Shown here piece by piece: positions 16,780 to 26,013 of a stretch of DNA of 64,000 bases. The first letter of the stretch is position 1, and each line of letters begins with the position of its first letter. A program made the translations under genes and the position numbers. The notes beneath the pieces are model-generated. The model saw nothing but the letters and a program-made list of their open reading frames with translations, was not told the DNA's origin and made no database searches. This DNA comes from Gammaproteobacteria bacterium. Its GTDB lineage: Bacteria; Pseudomonadota; Gammaproteobacteria; JADZEE01. The stretch is taken from the NCBI GenBank assembly GCA_020850735.1, contig JADZEE010000045.1, positions 1 to 64,000 of the forward strand. Reading direction: 5' to 3'.

Positions 16780-18329
16780 GCCGGCCAGATGCCGCTCTTT
16801 CCGGGAGCCAGGATGCCCGCTGGATCGAGGGAGTCCTTGAGCCGCTGATGGAATCGCAACAGCGCATTGTCATTCCAGCTGTAAGTGCCGGCGATCTGAT
16901 CCATGAGATCCAGATGCGTGCGATATTCACCGTATCCAGCCGCGGCCGCCTCCTCCACCAGCAGGCTCAACAGCTCGTACAGGCGCCGGCGCTCCTGCGG
17001 GTCGTCCCGATCAAATACCGGCACGAAAATGTGGTACATGTCGCGCCAGGCGACGATGTATTCGCCCAGATAGTCGAAGCCATATTCATTGGTCCGGTTT
17101 TTCACCAACAGGTACTGCTTGAGTGCCGTCGCGCCGTTGACCGGCGCCATGGGCGCGAAGGCCACGTGGCCGCCGTTGGGGATCCAGTTGACATAACTGA
17201 ATTCCGTCATGTTGGGGACACCACGCATCAGCTTCGCGCGATAGGCAAAGGCCGGCTCATGGCCCCTTTGTTCCTCGGTATGAAATCTCACGCCGGGGAT
17301 GCGGCTGAACGTGTCCCGGATCAGCGCCCAGTTGTTGTCCATGAGCCTATCCGGCCCGTACAGGGCACCGTAAAAGTTCCACGCACCCAGATCGAGATCC
17401 GTCATCATCGTGCGCCGCGCACTGTCCGGCATGGGCCCCTTGCCCGTGTAGTACTGCGCCTTGGTCACGGAAATGGCGGCTTCCAGAACCAGATCCACGA
17501 CCACCGCCGCGTTCGGGATCACGAGGTTCAACTTCAGTGGACGCATCAAGTCGACAAACGGTTCTATATCCTCTTCCCGCGGCAGGGTGATCATGTAGGC
17601 GCGGTAGCCCGGCGGCTCCGGCATCAGGTGCACCCCGAGGCGGGTGGCGATGCCGTAGTTGCCCTGGGTGAACATGCCATCCACCCATGGGCCGCGACCG
17701 TATTTGTACGTCCAGGCCGCGGCGCTGCCCGGCACGCTCCCCATGGCGGTGTCCACCACCGTACCGTCAGCGAGCACCACCTGCATCCCGCACTGGGCCA
17801 TGAAATGGTCCCCGTACGGCGTGTAACCGACGCCCCGGTCCATGGTGTTGCCGACTACGCCGCCCCATCCCGGCGCGGCGCAGTCGATCCAAAGTCTGCT
17901 GCCGATCCTGCGCAGATGATGGTACAGGTCGAAGTAGCTGACCCCGGGCTCCACGACGGCATATGCGTGTTTTTCGTTGACCTCCAGGATCCGGTTCATG
18001 CGCTTGAGATCCACGACCACGCAGCCGGCCATGCGCGGCGCGGCGCCGCCGTAGATCAGGTTGCGCCCCGTCGACACTGTCCACAGCGGAATGCGGTAGT
18101 GACGGGCGATGGCCAGGATCTTCCGGATCTGATCCACGTCCTTCGGCGCCACGGCCGCGGACGGGGCGTGCAAGGCCGCGTCGAGTATGGGGTAACGATC
18201 CAGATAGGCGTGCAGGTGCGGCCCCTGGTCCGCGAAAACCCACTGCGGGCCGACCACCTCCTTGCACTGTGCGATCGCTGTGTCAAAATCCTCCGCACTC
18301 ACCTGTGCGGGCAATACCTGCCGGTTCAT
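16761..18329 (-). CDS. Vanillyl-alcohol oxidase / p-cresol methylhydroxylase-type flavoprotein
   Basis: A 522-residue FAD protein of the VAO family, which oxidises para-substituted phenols via a quinone methide. The PCMH-type FAD-binding domain is at about 55-240 (WTVSTGRNLIYGG, GYTPYGDHFMAQCGMQVV). The cap domain carries DMYHIFVPVFDRDD, which aligns with the segment holding the covalent FAD ligand, and GYGEYRTH, where VAO has its catalytic Tyr-Arg pair. The chain ends GILAPGKSGIWP as in VAO. Coupling to a cytochrome c gene suggests dehydrogenase rather than oxidase chemistry. The start at 18329 overlaps the upstream stop as ATGA. There is no signal peptide of its own; p-cresol enzymes export the folded complex with the cytochrome, but how is not visible here. 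Confidence 0.87.
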   Translation of the reverse strand: MNRQVLPAQVSAEDFDTAIAQCKEVVGPQWVFADQGPHLHAYLDRYPILDAALHAPSAAVAPKDVDQIRKILAIARHYRIPLWTVSTGRNLIYGGAAPRMAGCVVVDLKRMNRILEVNEKHAYAVVEPGVSYFDLYHHLRRIGSRLWIDCAAPGWGGVVGNTMDRGVGYTPYGDHFMAQCGMQVVLADGTVVDTAMGSVPGSAAAWTYKYGRGPWVDGMFTQGNYGIATRLGVHLMPEPPGYRAYMITLPREEDIEPFVDLMRPLKLNLVIPNAAVVVDLVLEAAISVTKAQYYTGKGPMPDSARRTMMTDLDLGAWNFYGALYGPDRLMDNNWALIRDTFSRIPGVRFHTEEQRGHEPAFAYRAKLMRGVPNMTEFSYVNWIPNGGHVAFAPMAPVNGATALKQYLLVKNRTNEYGFDYLGEYIVAWRDMYHIFVPVFDRDDPQERRRLYELLSLLVEEAAAAGYGEYRTHLDLMDQIAGTYSWNDNALLRFHQRLKDSLDPAGILAPGKSGIWPAWMRRP

Positions 18330-18910
18330 CCCGTCAGCCGCCCGAAAGTCCAGGACAGCAGGTAACCGGGACTGTCCGCGGGCCGCTGTGCCGGCATCTC
18401 GAAACGTGTCGCGCGGGCAGCACCCCCGGCCACTGCAATCGTCGGCAAGCTCTGCGCCAGGCTCGCGGGCCAATTCGGGCCCGACGCCAACAGCGTTCGC
18501 CGCAGCACCTGCGCCGTGGCGCCGTCGGTTTCAAGGCGGTGTTCCACCACACCGTCCCGATACCGGTGCTCGCCCTTGAAGCCGGGGGAAAAGCCCCGCT
18601 CCAGGGCCAGCTGCGTCACCAGCACGAAGTCCGAGTCCCGACTCAGTCCCGCCACCAGGCCGGTATCTGACGCCGCCAGGGCAGCTGCCAACTCGGCGAT
18701 GAAATTTTCCGCGCCGACGTCCAAACAAAGCGGAACGCCGCCCAGCGCACCCCGGAAACATCTCGTATCCGTGCAGCGACCCGAGGTGGCGACCCGAAAA
18801 ACAGGATGGGCAGCGCGCGCCGGCGTACCCAACGCCGACGACACGCGCAGGCCGGCGGTGATCGCCACAAACTTCAGGAGCGCGCGTCGGGAAAGCATCG
18901 AGAAACCCAT
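18326..18910 (-). CDS. Exported protein of unknown function in the flavocytochrome operon
   Basis: A 194-residue protein beginning MGFSMLSRRALLKFVAITAG, a twin-arginine-like signal sequence (SRRALLK followed by a hydrophobic stretch), then a mature part of about 155 residues. Two cysteines lie close together (GRCTDTRCFRGALGG) with a third soon after (VPLCLDVG). No known family is recognised. It begins 119 bp after the TonB receptor stop and its own stop overlaps the flavoprotein start by 4 bp, so it is firmly in that operon. It could be an assembly or export factor for the flavocytochrome or a small binding protein; this is inference from context only. The first ATG at 18910 was used; 18898 is possible. 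Confidence 0.65.
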   Translation of the reverse strand: MGFSMLSRRALLKFVAITAGLRVSSALGTPARAAHPVFRVATSGRCTDTRCFRGALGGVPLCLDVGAENFIAELAAALAASDTGLVAGLSRDSDFVLVTQLALERGFSPGFKGEHRYRDGVVEHRLETDGATAQVLRRTLLASGPNWPASLAQSLPTIAVAGGAARATRFEMPAQRPADSPGYLLSWTFGRLTG

Positions 18911-19029
18911 GTAAGGCAATCCGCGACCGTGCCCGTTCCGGGCTCCGCTCGCCCCGACACCGGCCGGCTCGCCCTCCCGGCTACCACGAACCGCTCGACA
19001 GCGTCTGCGCACTCATTGCGCGGGACGGC

Positions 19030-21435
19030 TCAATCATGCATCACCCGCAAAGTGACGTACCATTCCCGTGGGCGCGAATAGGTGGCGTCTATGTGGCCGA
19101 TCCCCACTTGGTTGAAACCGGACATGATGTAGCGTTCGTCGGTCAAATTCCGCCCGCCAAGCACCACTTCCCAGGTCTCGCCCGCGGGACGGTAAGACAG
19201 TGAGGCGTTTACGAGATCGATTGCGCTCTGCATGAGCAACGGCGTGTTCTCTGCGTCGTTGGCGGTCTCATCGCGGTAGGCGTAATCGAGATGCAACAAC
19301 ACCGCGGCGCCGTTCTTCATGCGGAGGGTATAGTCCCCCGCGATCGTCGCCGACCACTCCGGCGTATTCACGAACATGGAATCCTTCTTCACCGTCGCCG
19401 TGGGATCGATCTCGGTGTACTCGGCGTCGAGATACCCCAGCGCCCCGGATAACTGGAAGTCGTCGGTAACGAGACCGACGAACTCCGCCTCGAACCCTTT
19501 GATTTCTGCGGTACCTGCGTTTTCGATCCACGGCGAAATACCGCGTTGTACCGTGACCTGCAAGTCGGCGTAGTCCGTGTAGAAGGCGGCCAGATTCAGT
19601 CGCAGGCGACGATCGAACAGGTCCGACTTCAGACCCAGCTCATAAGTCGTGGCCGTTTCAGGACCGAAAGCCGGTGCCGTCAGCCCCGGCTGCGTCAAGC
19701 GGGTCGTCCAGCCCCCGGACTTGAATCCCTCGGCGTAGGAAAAATAGCTCATGACCTCGTCATTGAAGCGATACTCGACTCCGAACCGTTTGGAGAGATC
19801 GTTGAAGCTCTGCACGTTCTCACCGGGCGGGTAATAAAGCGTCGGATCGCTCGGATCCGGATGCAACGCGAGTGGCAAGCCGAGCTTGAACGCGAGCGCG
19901 TTCAAGTCTCTCTGGCCGCCGGTGAAATGTTTGTTTTCGTAGGTATAACGAAGTCCTACCGTAAAGCTCAGCCTGTCGAGCAACTGGTAATTCAAATGCG
20001 TGAACAGCGCATAGGAGTCGTGGTCGAAATCGTTTGGCCCGACGATTTGCAGCAGCCCTTCCGCGAAAGTCGGGAAATCGGTGAGATTCCCCTCCTCGTG
20101 AAAATAGTAAAAACCGAGCAACCATTTCAGACGGTCCTCGAAGGAGAGCCCGGTCAGTTGCAGCTCCTGTGAGAGCTGCTCTTGATTCATCGAGAACGAC
20201 GGATCGTTGATGACCATCGGCGATCCGTCTATATCGGTACCGAACTTCGAGTCGAGTTCCCGCCACGATGAGATCGATTTCAAGGCGATGGTTTCGTTGA
20301 GATCCCAGGACAGGGCTCCCGTTATCCCCCAGGTGTCGATCTTGGAGAAATTCAAGCCTGCGGCGTATGAAGTATCGATGTCCTTCGTCAGAAACCGATT
20401 GTCGTACGGCAATTTGTCATTGGAGGTCGTGGCGTCCGCGTTGACCCCTGCCAGAGAGGTGCCGATCGTCGCCATGGGGCCGCAGGCCGCGCCGAGGCCT
20501 ATGCCGGCCAGCGTTGCGGCGTCGAGCGAGATGCAGGTGTTGTAAAGACCCGCGAGATTAGCGGGCAGGGGGGTTCCGTCCAAAAGTGTGCTCGCAGCGG
20601 CCTGCTCATCGGCGTGCGTATAGTCGCCCGTCACGAGGAACTCCACGGCGTCGCTCGCCCGCCACAGGAGCTTGGCACGCCCGTTCTGAACGTCTTCGCC
20701 GCCCTGTTCATCCCCGGTCGTCCGGTCGGCGTGATGGAAGCGGGCCACACTCGAGACGTATGTCCCGGGGAACGGGATCCGGTGCTGGTAACCGTCGCGA
20801 TTCTTGGACGAAACCGAAACCTGTGACAACAGCACGTTGTCGATCAAGGGCACGTCGACCGAACCGCGCAGATCCATGCGATCGAACCGTCCCAGGGTGA
20901 CATCGGCCCGGTACTGGAATTCGTCGGCAGGTTTGCGAGTGGTGATGTTCAAGGCGCCGCCTATGGTGTTGCGCCCGAACAGGGTCCCCTGGGGACCCTT
21001 CAGTACCTCGATCCGCTCCAGGTCGAGCAGGTCGACCACCGCCCCCACGCTGCGCGCGTAGTACACACCATCGACGTACACCCCGACGCCGGGCTCGAGG
21101 TTGAACGCAAAATCCTGCTGGCCGATGCCGCGGATATAGGCACCGAGAATCTGCGAGGAACCACTGAACGGCGTCGTCGAGTCGAGCGTCACGTTCGGTG
21201 TGAATGCTTCGATCTGGGTCAGATTGGTCAAACCCCGCGTTTCCAGGTTTTCACGCGAGAAGGCGGTCACGGCAATCGGAACGTCTTGCAGCCGCTCCTC
21301 GCGACGTTGCGCCGTCACGACCACCTCCTCCAGCATGCCGCGCGCCTGCTGACCATACGTGGCTTGCGGCACGCCACCAGTCAGGGATATGGCTGCCGCC
21401 AGCTGAACTGCAAGGATCTGCCTACGCTTCACCAT
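19030..21435 (-). CDS. TonB-dependent outer-membrane receptor
   Basis: An 801-residue receptor. After an N-terminal signal peptide, the segment EEVVVTAQRREERLQDVPIA opens the plug domain (about residues 45-160), which includes RIEVLKGPQGTLFGRNTIGG. The rest is a 22-strand beta-barrel type sequence ending in an aromatic-rich strand (EWYVTLRVMHD). The RREERLQDVP opening is typical of the large sphingomonad/gammaproteobacterial receptor group used for plant compounds, steroids and other carbon sources rather than siderophores. The ATG at 21435 has an excellent GGAGGAGGAGG site; upstream ATGs were discarded for that reason. As first structural gene of the block it probably imports the substrate of the flavocytochrome (inference). 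Confidence 0.93.
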   Translation of the reverse strand: MVKRRQILAVQLAAAISLTGGVPQATYGQQARGMLEEVVVTAQRREERLQDVPIAVTAFSRENLETRGLTNLTQIEAFTPNVTLDSTTPFSGSSQILGAYIRGIGQQDFAFNLEPGVGVYVDGVYYARSVGAVVDLLDLERIEVLKGPQGTLFGRNTIGGALNITTRKPADEFQYRADVTLGRFDRMDLRGSVDVPLIDNVLLSQVSVSSKNRDGYQHRIPFPGTYVSSVARFHHADRTTGDEQGGEDVQNGRAKLLWRASDAVEFLVTGDYTHADEQAAASTLLDGTPLPANLAGLYNTCISLDAATLAGIGLGAACGPMATIGTSLAGVNADATTSNDKLPYDNRFLTKDIDTSYAAGLNFSKIDTWGITGALSWDLNETIALKSISSWRELDSKFGTDIDGSPMVINDPSFSMNQEQLSQELQLTGLSFEDRLKWLLGFYYFHEEGNLTDFPTFAEGLLQIVGPNDFDHDSYALFTHLNYQLLDRLSFTVGLRYTYENKHFTGGQRDLNALAFKLGLPLALHPDPSDPTLYYPPGENVQSFNDLSKRFGVEYRFNDEVMSYFSYAEGFKSGGWTTRLTQPGLTAPAFGPETATTYELGLKSDLFDRRLRLNLAAFYTDYADLQVTVQRGISPWIENAGTAEIKGFEAEFVGLVTDDFQLSGALGYLDAEYTEIDPTATVKKDSMFVNTPEWSATIAGDYTLRMKNGAAVLLHLDYAYRDETANDAENTPLLMQSAIDLVNASLSYRPAGETWEVVLGGRNLTDERYIMSGFNQVGIGHIDATYSRPREWYVTLRVMHD

Positions 21436-21645
21436 TCCTGCCTCCTCCTCCCGGTACGTCAGCATGACCGCGGCCGCCTGTTGCGTCGCAGCAAGCACTT
21501 TTCTTGGCAAGGGGAATGGTGCGAACTGGCCTGAGCCAGCGGAATAGCGAAATATGCTCAAGCCCACTGCGGGCAGGGCTGGATGCGGAGCGTTATGTGA
21601 CGGGCGCGGTGGCCCCGGGGGCACCGCGCCGCCGGCGGCGCGGCC

Positions 21646-22752
21646 TCAGGAGAACAGCTCGTGAACGAGCGCGGTGCGGTTGTGGACGTTGACCTTCTCG
21701 TAGATGAGACGCAGGTGGTTCTGGACGGTGCGGATGGAGATGCCGAGCTCTGCTGCGATCTGCATGTTGGACATTCCCACGCGGAGCAAGCTGGCGATTT
21801 CTATTTGGCGCGGGGTCAGGATGCTCTCACCGGCCTGCGTCCGGTTCCGACCTTCGTCGTCCCGCCGTATGCGAATCATGAAGCGACGCTCACCCGCATC
21901 GGTCGTCATCGGTGCCACGGTGAACACGACCCTGTGCCCGTGCTCGGTGACGGTTGTCTCCATACCACCGATTGCCGCTTTCGGATCACGCAGCGCATCA
22001 CCGGGCCCGATGCGCCGGCAGAATTCCAATATCTCCCGGGGCAACCGCTGCAACGCATTGTAGCGATCGCTTCCTGCCTCATGCCAACCCAGCAGGTGGG
22101 GCAGGTTGTCACTTACGAAGCTTGGCTGCGCGCGACCATTGAGGATGATGACCCCCAAAGCGGGCATTTCGGTGCAGAGCGAATTGATGATCCAGTCTCG
22201 CTCCTTCACACACTGGCTTGCAGCGACGCGCTCAATCGTTATCGACAGCGCGGATGACAACAGGTCACCCTTGACGAGATTCTTCGACGAGAAAGGGACA
22301 TCCCCCTTGGGGCGAAAGAAGCCGAAAACACTGGTGGGCTGACCGAAACGATTGTACGTGTAGTACTGCACCATGTGGTGAATGGACTGCGGCACCAGAA
22401 ATTCGTTGTAGAAACGACTACGCAGGTACTCACCCCGGTCACGCACGACGTTGTGCCCGGTAGCCTCGGCACGCGAATCGCGCCGATCCAACAAGGCGGT
22501 ATACAGGGGATCGATCGTGTGATAGTAATCGCAATAGCAGACGAGATCCTCATAGCGCACGCCGCAGCCACCGGCATTATGGGTCATGGGACGGCGCGTG
22601 CTCGGATCGATACGTATGAATACGCTGCTGCTCGCTTCTAACGTTTTCACCAGCGGTTCGATGAGATCGGTCGTGATCGCATCGAAATCCTCGCACTGCA
22701 GGGCCTGTACGGTGACCTGCTGGAGCTGATCTACGTCGTGTTTGGAAAGCAT
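21646..22752 (-). CDS. LuxR-type transcriptional regulator
   Basis: A 368-residue regulator. The C-terminal 60 residues are a LuxR/GerE helix-turn-helix (LTPRQIEIASLLRVGMSNMQIAAELGISIRTVQNHLRLIYEKVNVHNRTALV). The first 190 residues look like a GAF/autoinducer-like sensor fold (EASSSVFIRIDPSTRR, then Cys-rich GGCGVRYEDLVCYCDYYHTIDPLY), and a PAS-like segment follows (GVIILNGRAQPSFVSDNL). There is no receiver domain, so it is ligand- rather than kinase-driven. It lies 210 bp upstream of the TonB receptor on the same strand and is the obvious candidate regulator of the receptor-flavocytochrome-Aco block; the ligand is unknown. Codon use is slightly less GC-rich than in the Aco genes. Confidence 0.85.
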   Translation of the reverse strand: MLSKHDVDQLQQVTVQALQCEDFDAITTDLIEPLVKTLEASSSVFIRIDPSTRRPMTHNAGGCGVRYEDLVCYCDYYHTIDPLYTALLDRRDSRAEATGHNVVRDRGEYLRSRFYNEFLVPQSIHHMVQYYTYNRFGQPTSVFGFFRPKGDVPFSSKNLVKGDLLSSALSITIERVAASQCVKERDWIINSLCTEMPALGVIILNGRAQPSFVSDNLPHLLGWHEAGSDRYNALQRLPREILEFCRRIGPGDALRDPKAAIGGMETTVTEHGHRVVFTVAPMTTDAGERRFMIRIRRDDEGRNRTQAGESILTPRQIEIASLLRVGMSNMQIAAELGISIRTVQNHLRLIYEKVNVHNRTALVHELFS

Positions 22753-23367
22753 GGTGGAGGCAGTTCTTGGAATCGCAGCTCATCTCGGCGCAGCTCGCGA
22801 GCAGCGCGCCGCCAGGAGCTGGTCACGAGACGTTCGTCCCCTTCGACGGATGTGCCGATGATCGATGTACCCACTCTGCGCGCATGTGCCGTCGCCGTGG
22901 GCGGCCTTTGCCTTCAGCCGCCGTCCAAGCTGGCGCCAGTCGCGCTCGCGTATCGTAATAAATGGGATTCCTGCCCGAGTCAAGTGAACCCGGCGACGTC
23001 ACCGTATTCGCCGCCGTGCTGCCGGCGCAACTGCGTCAACGGGCGAAGTGCGTCACGAGCAGGCGCATGGCCGCGGCCGTCGTCGCCGCGCCGCGGGCTG
23101 GAAACGACGCATGGCGTTGAAATCGTGGCTAAATAACCGGGCAGAAAACCAGAACCATTGGGGAACTCGGGTGGTTCTCGCGGATCGGATCGCTTGTAAC
23201 ACATACACACCGATCGGAATCGCAGTAGGAATCATGATTGCGCATAAGCCCCTGCACAGATCCGGACGAGCGGAATTACCGCATCCGGCTCCTGCCTCAG
23301 GTAGGGGTGAGGGGTGGACCCGGCCGGTTGCACGGGATCCGCACCGGACAATACAGGTTTTCCAGGA
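22753..23367. other. Long intergenic stretch without a convincing gene
   Basis: About 600 bp upstream of the LuxR-type regulator. Several short frames exist on both strands but none has a ribosome binding site plus domain-like sequence. Base composition drops towards 23.2 kb. It marks the left border of the lower-GC island. No tRNA, hairpin terminator or repeat was recognised by eye. The promoter of the LuxR gene should lie between 22760 and 22950. Confidence 0.4.
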
Positions 23368-23610
23368 TTATTTGGCATCGGCATTGGGGTCGGGGTCGGC
23401 ATGACGTCGGATCACCGCCAGATTTGCCAACAGCTCGTGACGCAGCGCAGGAAGGGCATCGCGTAAGTTACGGCTTACGTCCGATACGGCGTTCATCGAC
23501 TCTGGCAAGCCATAGCGCAATGGCGCCGACGACAGTTTCAACGCCAAATGCCCACCGAACTGGCGGACTCCCCGTTCGTAGTCGAGGGTGGCCGCGTGTG
23601 TTTCTAACAC
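23368..23610 (-). CDS. Small hypothetical protein (80 aa)
   Basis: An 80-residue frame beginning with GTG (MLETHAATLDYERGVRQFGG) that lies 57 bp downstream of the molybdopterin oxidoreductase gene on the same strand, after a weak AAGCAAG. It is mostly helical in character with an acidic tail (DPDPNADAK), has no cysteines or membrane segment, and resembles no family I can name with confidence. Codon use is mixed, like that of the oxidoreductase gene, so the two may have arrived together. It could be a real small gene or chance. Confidence 0.35.
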   Translation of the reverse strand: MLETHAATLDYERGVRQFGGHLALKLSSAPLRYGLPESMNAVSDVSRNLRDALPALRHELLANLAVIRRHADPDPNADAK

Positions 23611-23667
23611 CTTGCTTGATGATGAATTCTCCTGTCCTGGATTCCTGCGCGAGTGTCGAATAGCAAT

Positions 23668-25776
23668 TCAGGATATTTTCCCTATATTTACATACGTATT
23701 GTAATAAAGCGGTGTGCCGGCAAATCGATCCCGACCTGCTGACGTAAGACAATTTGCCGCGCCCTGCTTCTTATTACGGCTTTTCCAGTAGCCAAAGGTG
23801 GCGATAACAACACCGCTTTGAACGGCATCGGTAACGCGCGCTTTCGCACTGAATTCGCCTTTGTCATTGTAAACAAGCACCTCTTCACCCTGATGAATGC
23901 TCCGCAAGACGGCATCATCCGGGTGGATAAGTACGAATTGCTCTCCCTGCGATTTCAGTTTTGCGGCAACGTTGGCATATTCCGAATTAAGAAAGGCATG
24001 GCTTTTCGGTGTGAGCAATTGCAGGGGAAAGTCGCTACTTACTGTATTTCGAACATGTACAGGCGCCTGTTCTATAGCGACTTCGCTTTGCCTGCCCTCA
24101 CACATCTGTCGCAGTATCGGCGCGACAAAACCACCTGTTTGTCCTAGTGCGGATTTGAATTCACACAGCCCGGACGGCGTCGGAAAATTACCTTCCGCAT
24201 GCGGGGCATACTGATCTGGCGAGGACACGTTGACGCGAATGAAACCATTGCGTTTGAGAAGGTCGAAACTCAGTCCGTCAAGCATCGGTGAGTTCCAGTC
24301 AAGTGAGCTTGTCAGTAATTCCTCATCATTCTGTGTAAAGCGTTCATCATTGAATCCCATACATTTGGCCAGCCGTCGAAACAACTCAGCGTTGGAAATA
24401 GCCTCGCCCGGTGGATCGATGGCCTTTTGATTCAGGGCAATATAGAAATGCCCCCAGGAGGTGACGATGTCGTCATGTTCGCCTGCCATCGTGGCCGGCA
24501 AAACGAGATCGGCATAGCGGGCGGTATCAGTTAGAAAATATTCGCTGACGACGGTAAACAGATCCTCGCGCTTCAAGCCCTGTTCAATCCTGTTGCTATC
24601 GGGTGCTTGTGAAAGCGTATTAGCATTCCAGATAAACAGGGATTTTATCGGAGGGTCCAGTGTAGAGTCATCGCTCAACACGTCAGCGACATCGGCAAGA
24701 TTGATGACGCGTGTCTCCGATCGGACCCAGTCCGGTCGTGACAGCAGGTCAAAGCGTACCGGAACGAATACCGGCATCTGTAAAAGACCGCCACCGACAT
24801 GTCGCCAGGCACCCGTCAGTGCGGGCAAACAATCCACTGTACGAATACCCTGACCTCCACCAGGATAACGCTCGGCACCGACGCCAACACGGATCACCGC
24901 GGGTGGGGTACTCGCATATTCCCGCGCCAGTTCCTTGATCTTTTCCGCGGGAATGCCGGTAACACGTTCGGCCTGTGCCGCTGTGAATCGAGCTGCGCTA
25001 GATTTGAGCTCATCGAAACCGAGTGTATATTTTTCCACGTAGTCAGCATCGATCAGGTTCTCGTCAATCAACGTGTGGATCATTGCCAATGCGAGTGCGC
25101 CATCACTGCCGGGACGTAATGCAATGTGCAAGTCGGCCTGGGCAGCTGTCCTGCTTCTGTAGGGGTCAACAACAACAATCTTTGCGCCGCGTTTTCTTGC
25201 TTCCTGCACGAAGGGCCAGAGATGGGAATTCGTTGAGAGCGTGTTTGTTCCCCACAATATAATGAAGCGGGCGTGTACAAAGGACTCGGGATCGGCGCCA
25301 AGACTGGGGCCGATGGTCATCAATTGTGCTGTCAGAAGAGCGGACGCGCAGAAGGTTTTCTCGCCAATGCTGCTGCCGAGTTTATTAAAGAAAGCGTCGC
25401 CGGAATTCATGCCGTTAAGCAGCCCCATGTTGCCGGCATAGCCATAGGGCAATATCGCTTCGGCACCACGGTCCCGGATAATCTCCTGCCAACGATTTGT
25501 TATTTCATTTAATGCCGCTTCCCAGCTTATTTTTTCGAACTTGCCGCTGCCTTTAGCACCACTGCGTTTGAGCGGATACAGGATTCTGTCGGCATGATAG
25601 TGATGTTTCTCATAATCTTTCACTTTCACGCACAATCTGCCACGGGTGAAAGGATGATCGGGATTGCCCCGAACGCCTGTCAGTTTGCCCTTTTCAACCT
25701 GGTACAACATTGAACAACCGTCAGGACAATCGTGAGGACAGGCACCAAAAAAGGTTCGGTTCGGATGGTTAGTCAT
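23668..25776 (-). CDS. Molybdopterin oxidoreductase (DMSO reductase superfamily), stand-alone
   Basis: A 702-residue cytoplasmic-looking molybdo/tungsto-bis-MGD enzyme. An N-terminal 4Fe-4S motif (CPHDCPDGC, then C in GRLCVKV) is followed by three molybdopterin domains, including GEKTFCASA, where other family members place the metal ligand (Cys likely), ILWGTNTLSTNSH and a C-terminal MGD-binding domain with LLTPKSHAFLNS. There is no Tat signal. No partner iron-sulfur or membrane subunit gene is adjacent, so its electron partner is unknown. Base composition is clearly lower in GC than the flanks (near 50 percent by eye), with many AT-ending codons, and an rhs relic abuts its 5' end; this points to horizontal acquisition. 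Substrate cannot be assigned. Confidence 0.88.
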   Translation of the reverse strand: MTNHPNRTFFGACPHDCPDGCSMLYQVEKGKLTGVRGNPDHPFTRGRLCVKVKDYEKHHYHADRILYPLKRSGAKGSGKFEKISWEAALNEITNRWQEIIRDRGAEAILPYGYAGNMGLLNGMNSGDAFFNKLGSSIGEKTFCASALLTAQLMTIGPSLGADPESFVHARFIILWGTNTLSTNSHLWPFVQEARKRGAKIVVVDPYRSRTAAQADLHIALRPGSDGALALAMIHTLIDENLIDADYVEKYTLGFDELKSSAARFTAAQAERVTGIPAEKIKELAREYASTPPAVIRVGVGAERYPGGGQGIRTVDCLPALTGAWRHVGGGLLQMPVFVPVRFDLLSRPDWVRSETRVINLADVADVLSDDSTLDPPIKSLFIWNANTLSQAPDSNRIEQGLKREDLFTVVSEYFLTDTARYADLVLPATMAGEHDDIVTSWGHFYIALNQKAIDPPGEAISNAELFRRLAKCMGFNDERFTQNDEELLTSSLDWNSPMLDGLSFDLLKRNGFIRVNVSSPDQYAPHAEGNFPTPSGLCEFKSALGQTGGFVAPILRQMCEGRQSEVAIEQAPVHVRNTVSSDFPLQLLTPKSHAFLNSEYANVAAKLKSQGEQFVLIHPDDAVLRSIHQGEEVLVYNDKGEFSAKARVTDAVQSGVVIATFGYWKSRNKKQGAANCLTSAGRDRFAGTPLYYNTYVNIGKIS

Positions 25777-25777
25777 A

Positions 25778-25879
25778 TTTAGCCCGCCATCAAGCTCGAT
25801 CGGATCCGGCTGCAGTAGCGGCCCGTGTTCGGGTCGTAATCGCGGTAATAGTTGCAGCGTGCCGCGCCTTGCATCGTAC
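25778..25879 (-). pseudogene. Relic of an rhs-repeat protein core, frameshifted
   Basis: Read on the minus strand, this stretch encodes NYYRDYDPNTGRY, the signature of the RHS core repeat. It should continue as LQxDPIxLxGGLN. The continuation is present (LQPDPIELDGGLN) but in another frame, so at least one indel separates the halves. The remnant ends two bases before the ATG of the molybdopterin oxidoreductase gene. Upstream the frame is lost. It is a decayed fragment of an rhs/YD-repeat toxin-type gene, probably left by recombination at the island edge. Confidence 0.75.
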
Positions 25880-25940
25880 CGGTAGCCAATGAATGGAACT
25901 CACGCCGACTTTTTCATGTTTAGAGTTGAGTAAACTGCTC

Positions 25941-26013
25941 GCGAAATTGAAGTCTGAAGATCTGACCCCTCGTTTCCGCGAAATTGAAGTCTGAAGATCT
26001 GACCCCTCGTTTC
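25941..26013. repeat. Two tandem copies of a 37-bp unit
   Basis: The 36-bp block starting GCGAAATTGAAGTCTGAAGA at 25941-25976 recurs exactly at 25978-26013, a period of 37. The unit contains the palindrome AGATCT and ends in TGACCCC, recalling the TGACCCC ends of the inverted repeat near 9.8 kb. Only two copies and no spacer-like variation are present. It lies just outside the rhs relic at the right border of the low-GC island. Confidence 0.8.

Noticed and set aside
25941-26013. Possible CRISPR array
   Set aside because: Two abutting copies without spacers and no cas genes; it is a simple tandem duplication.
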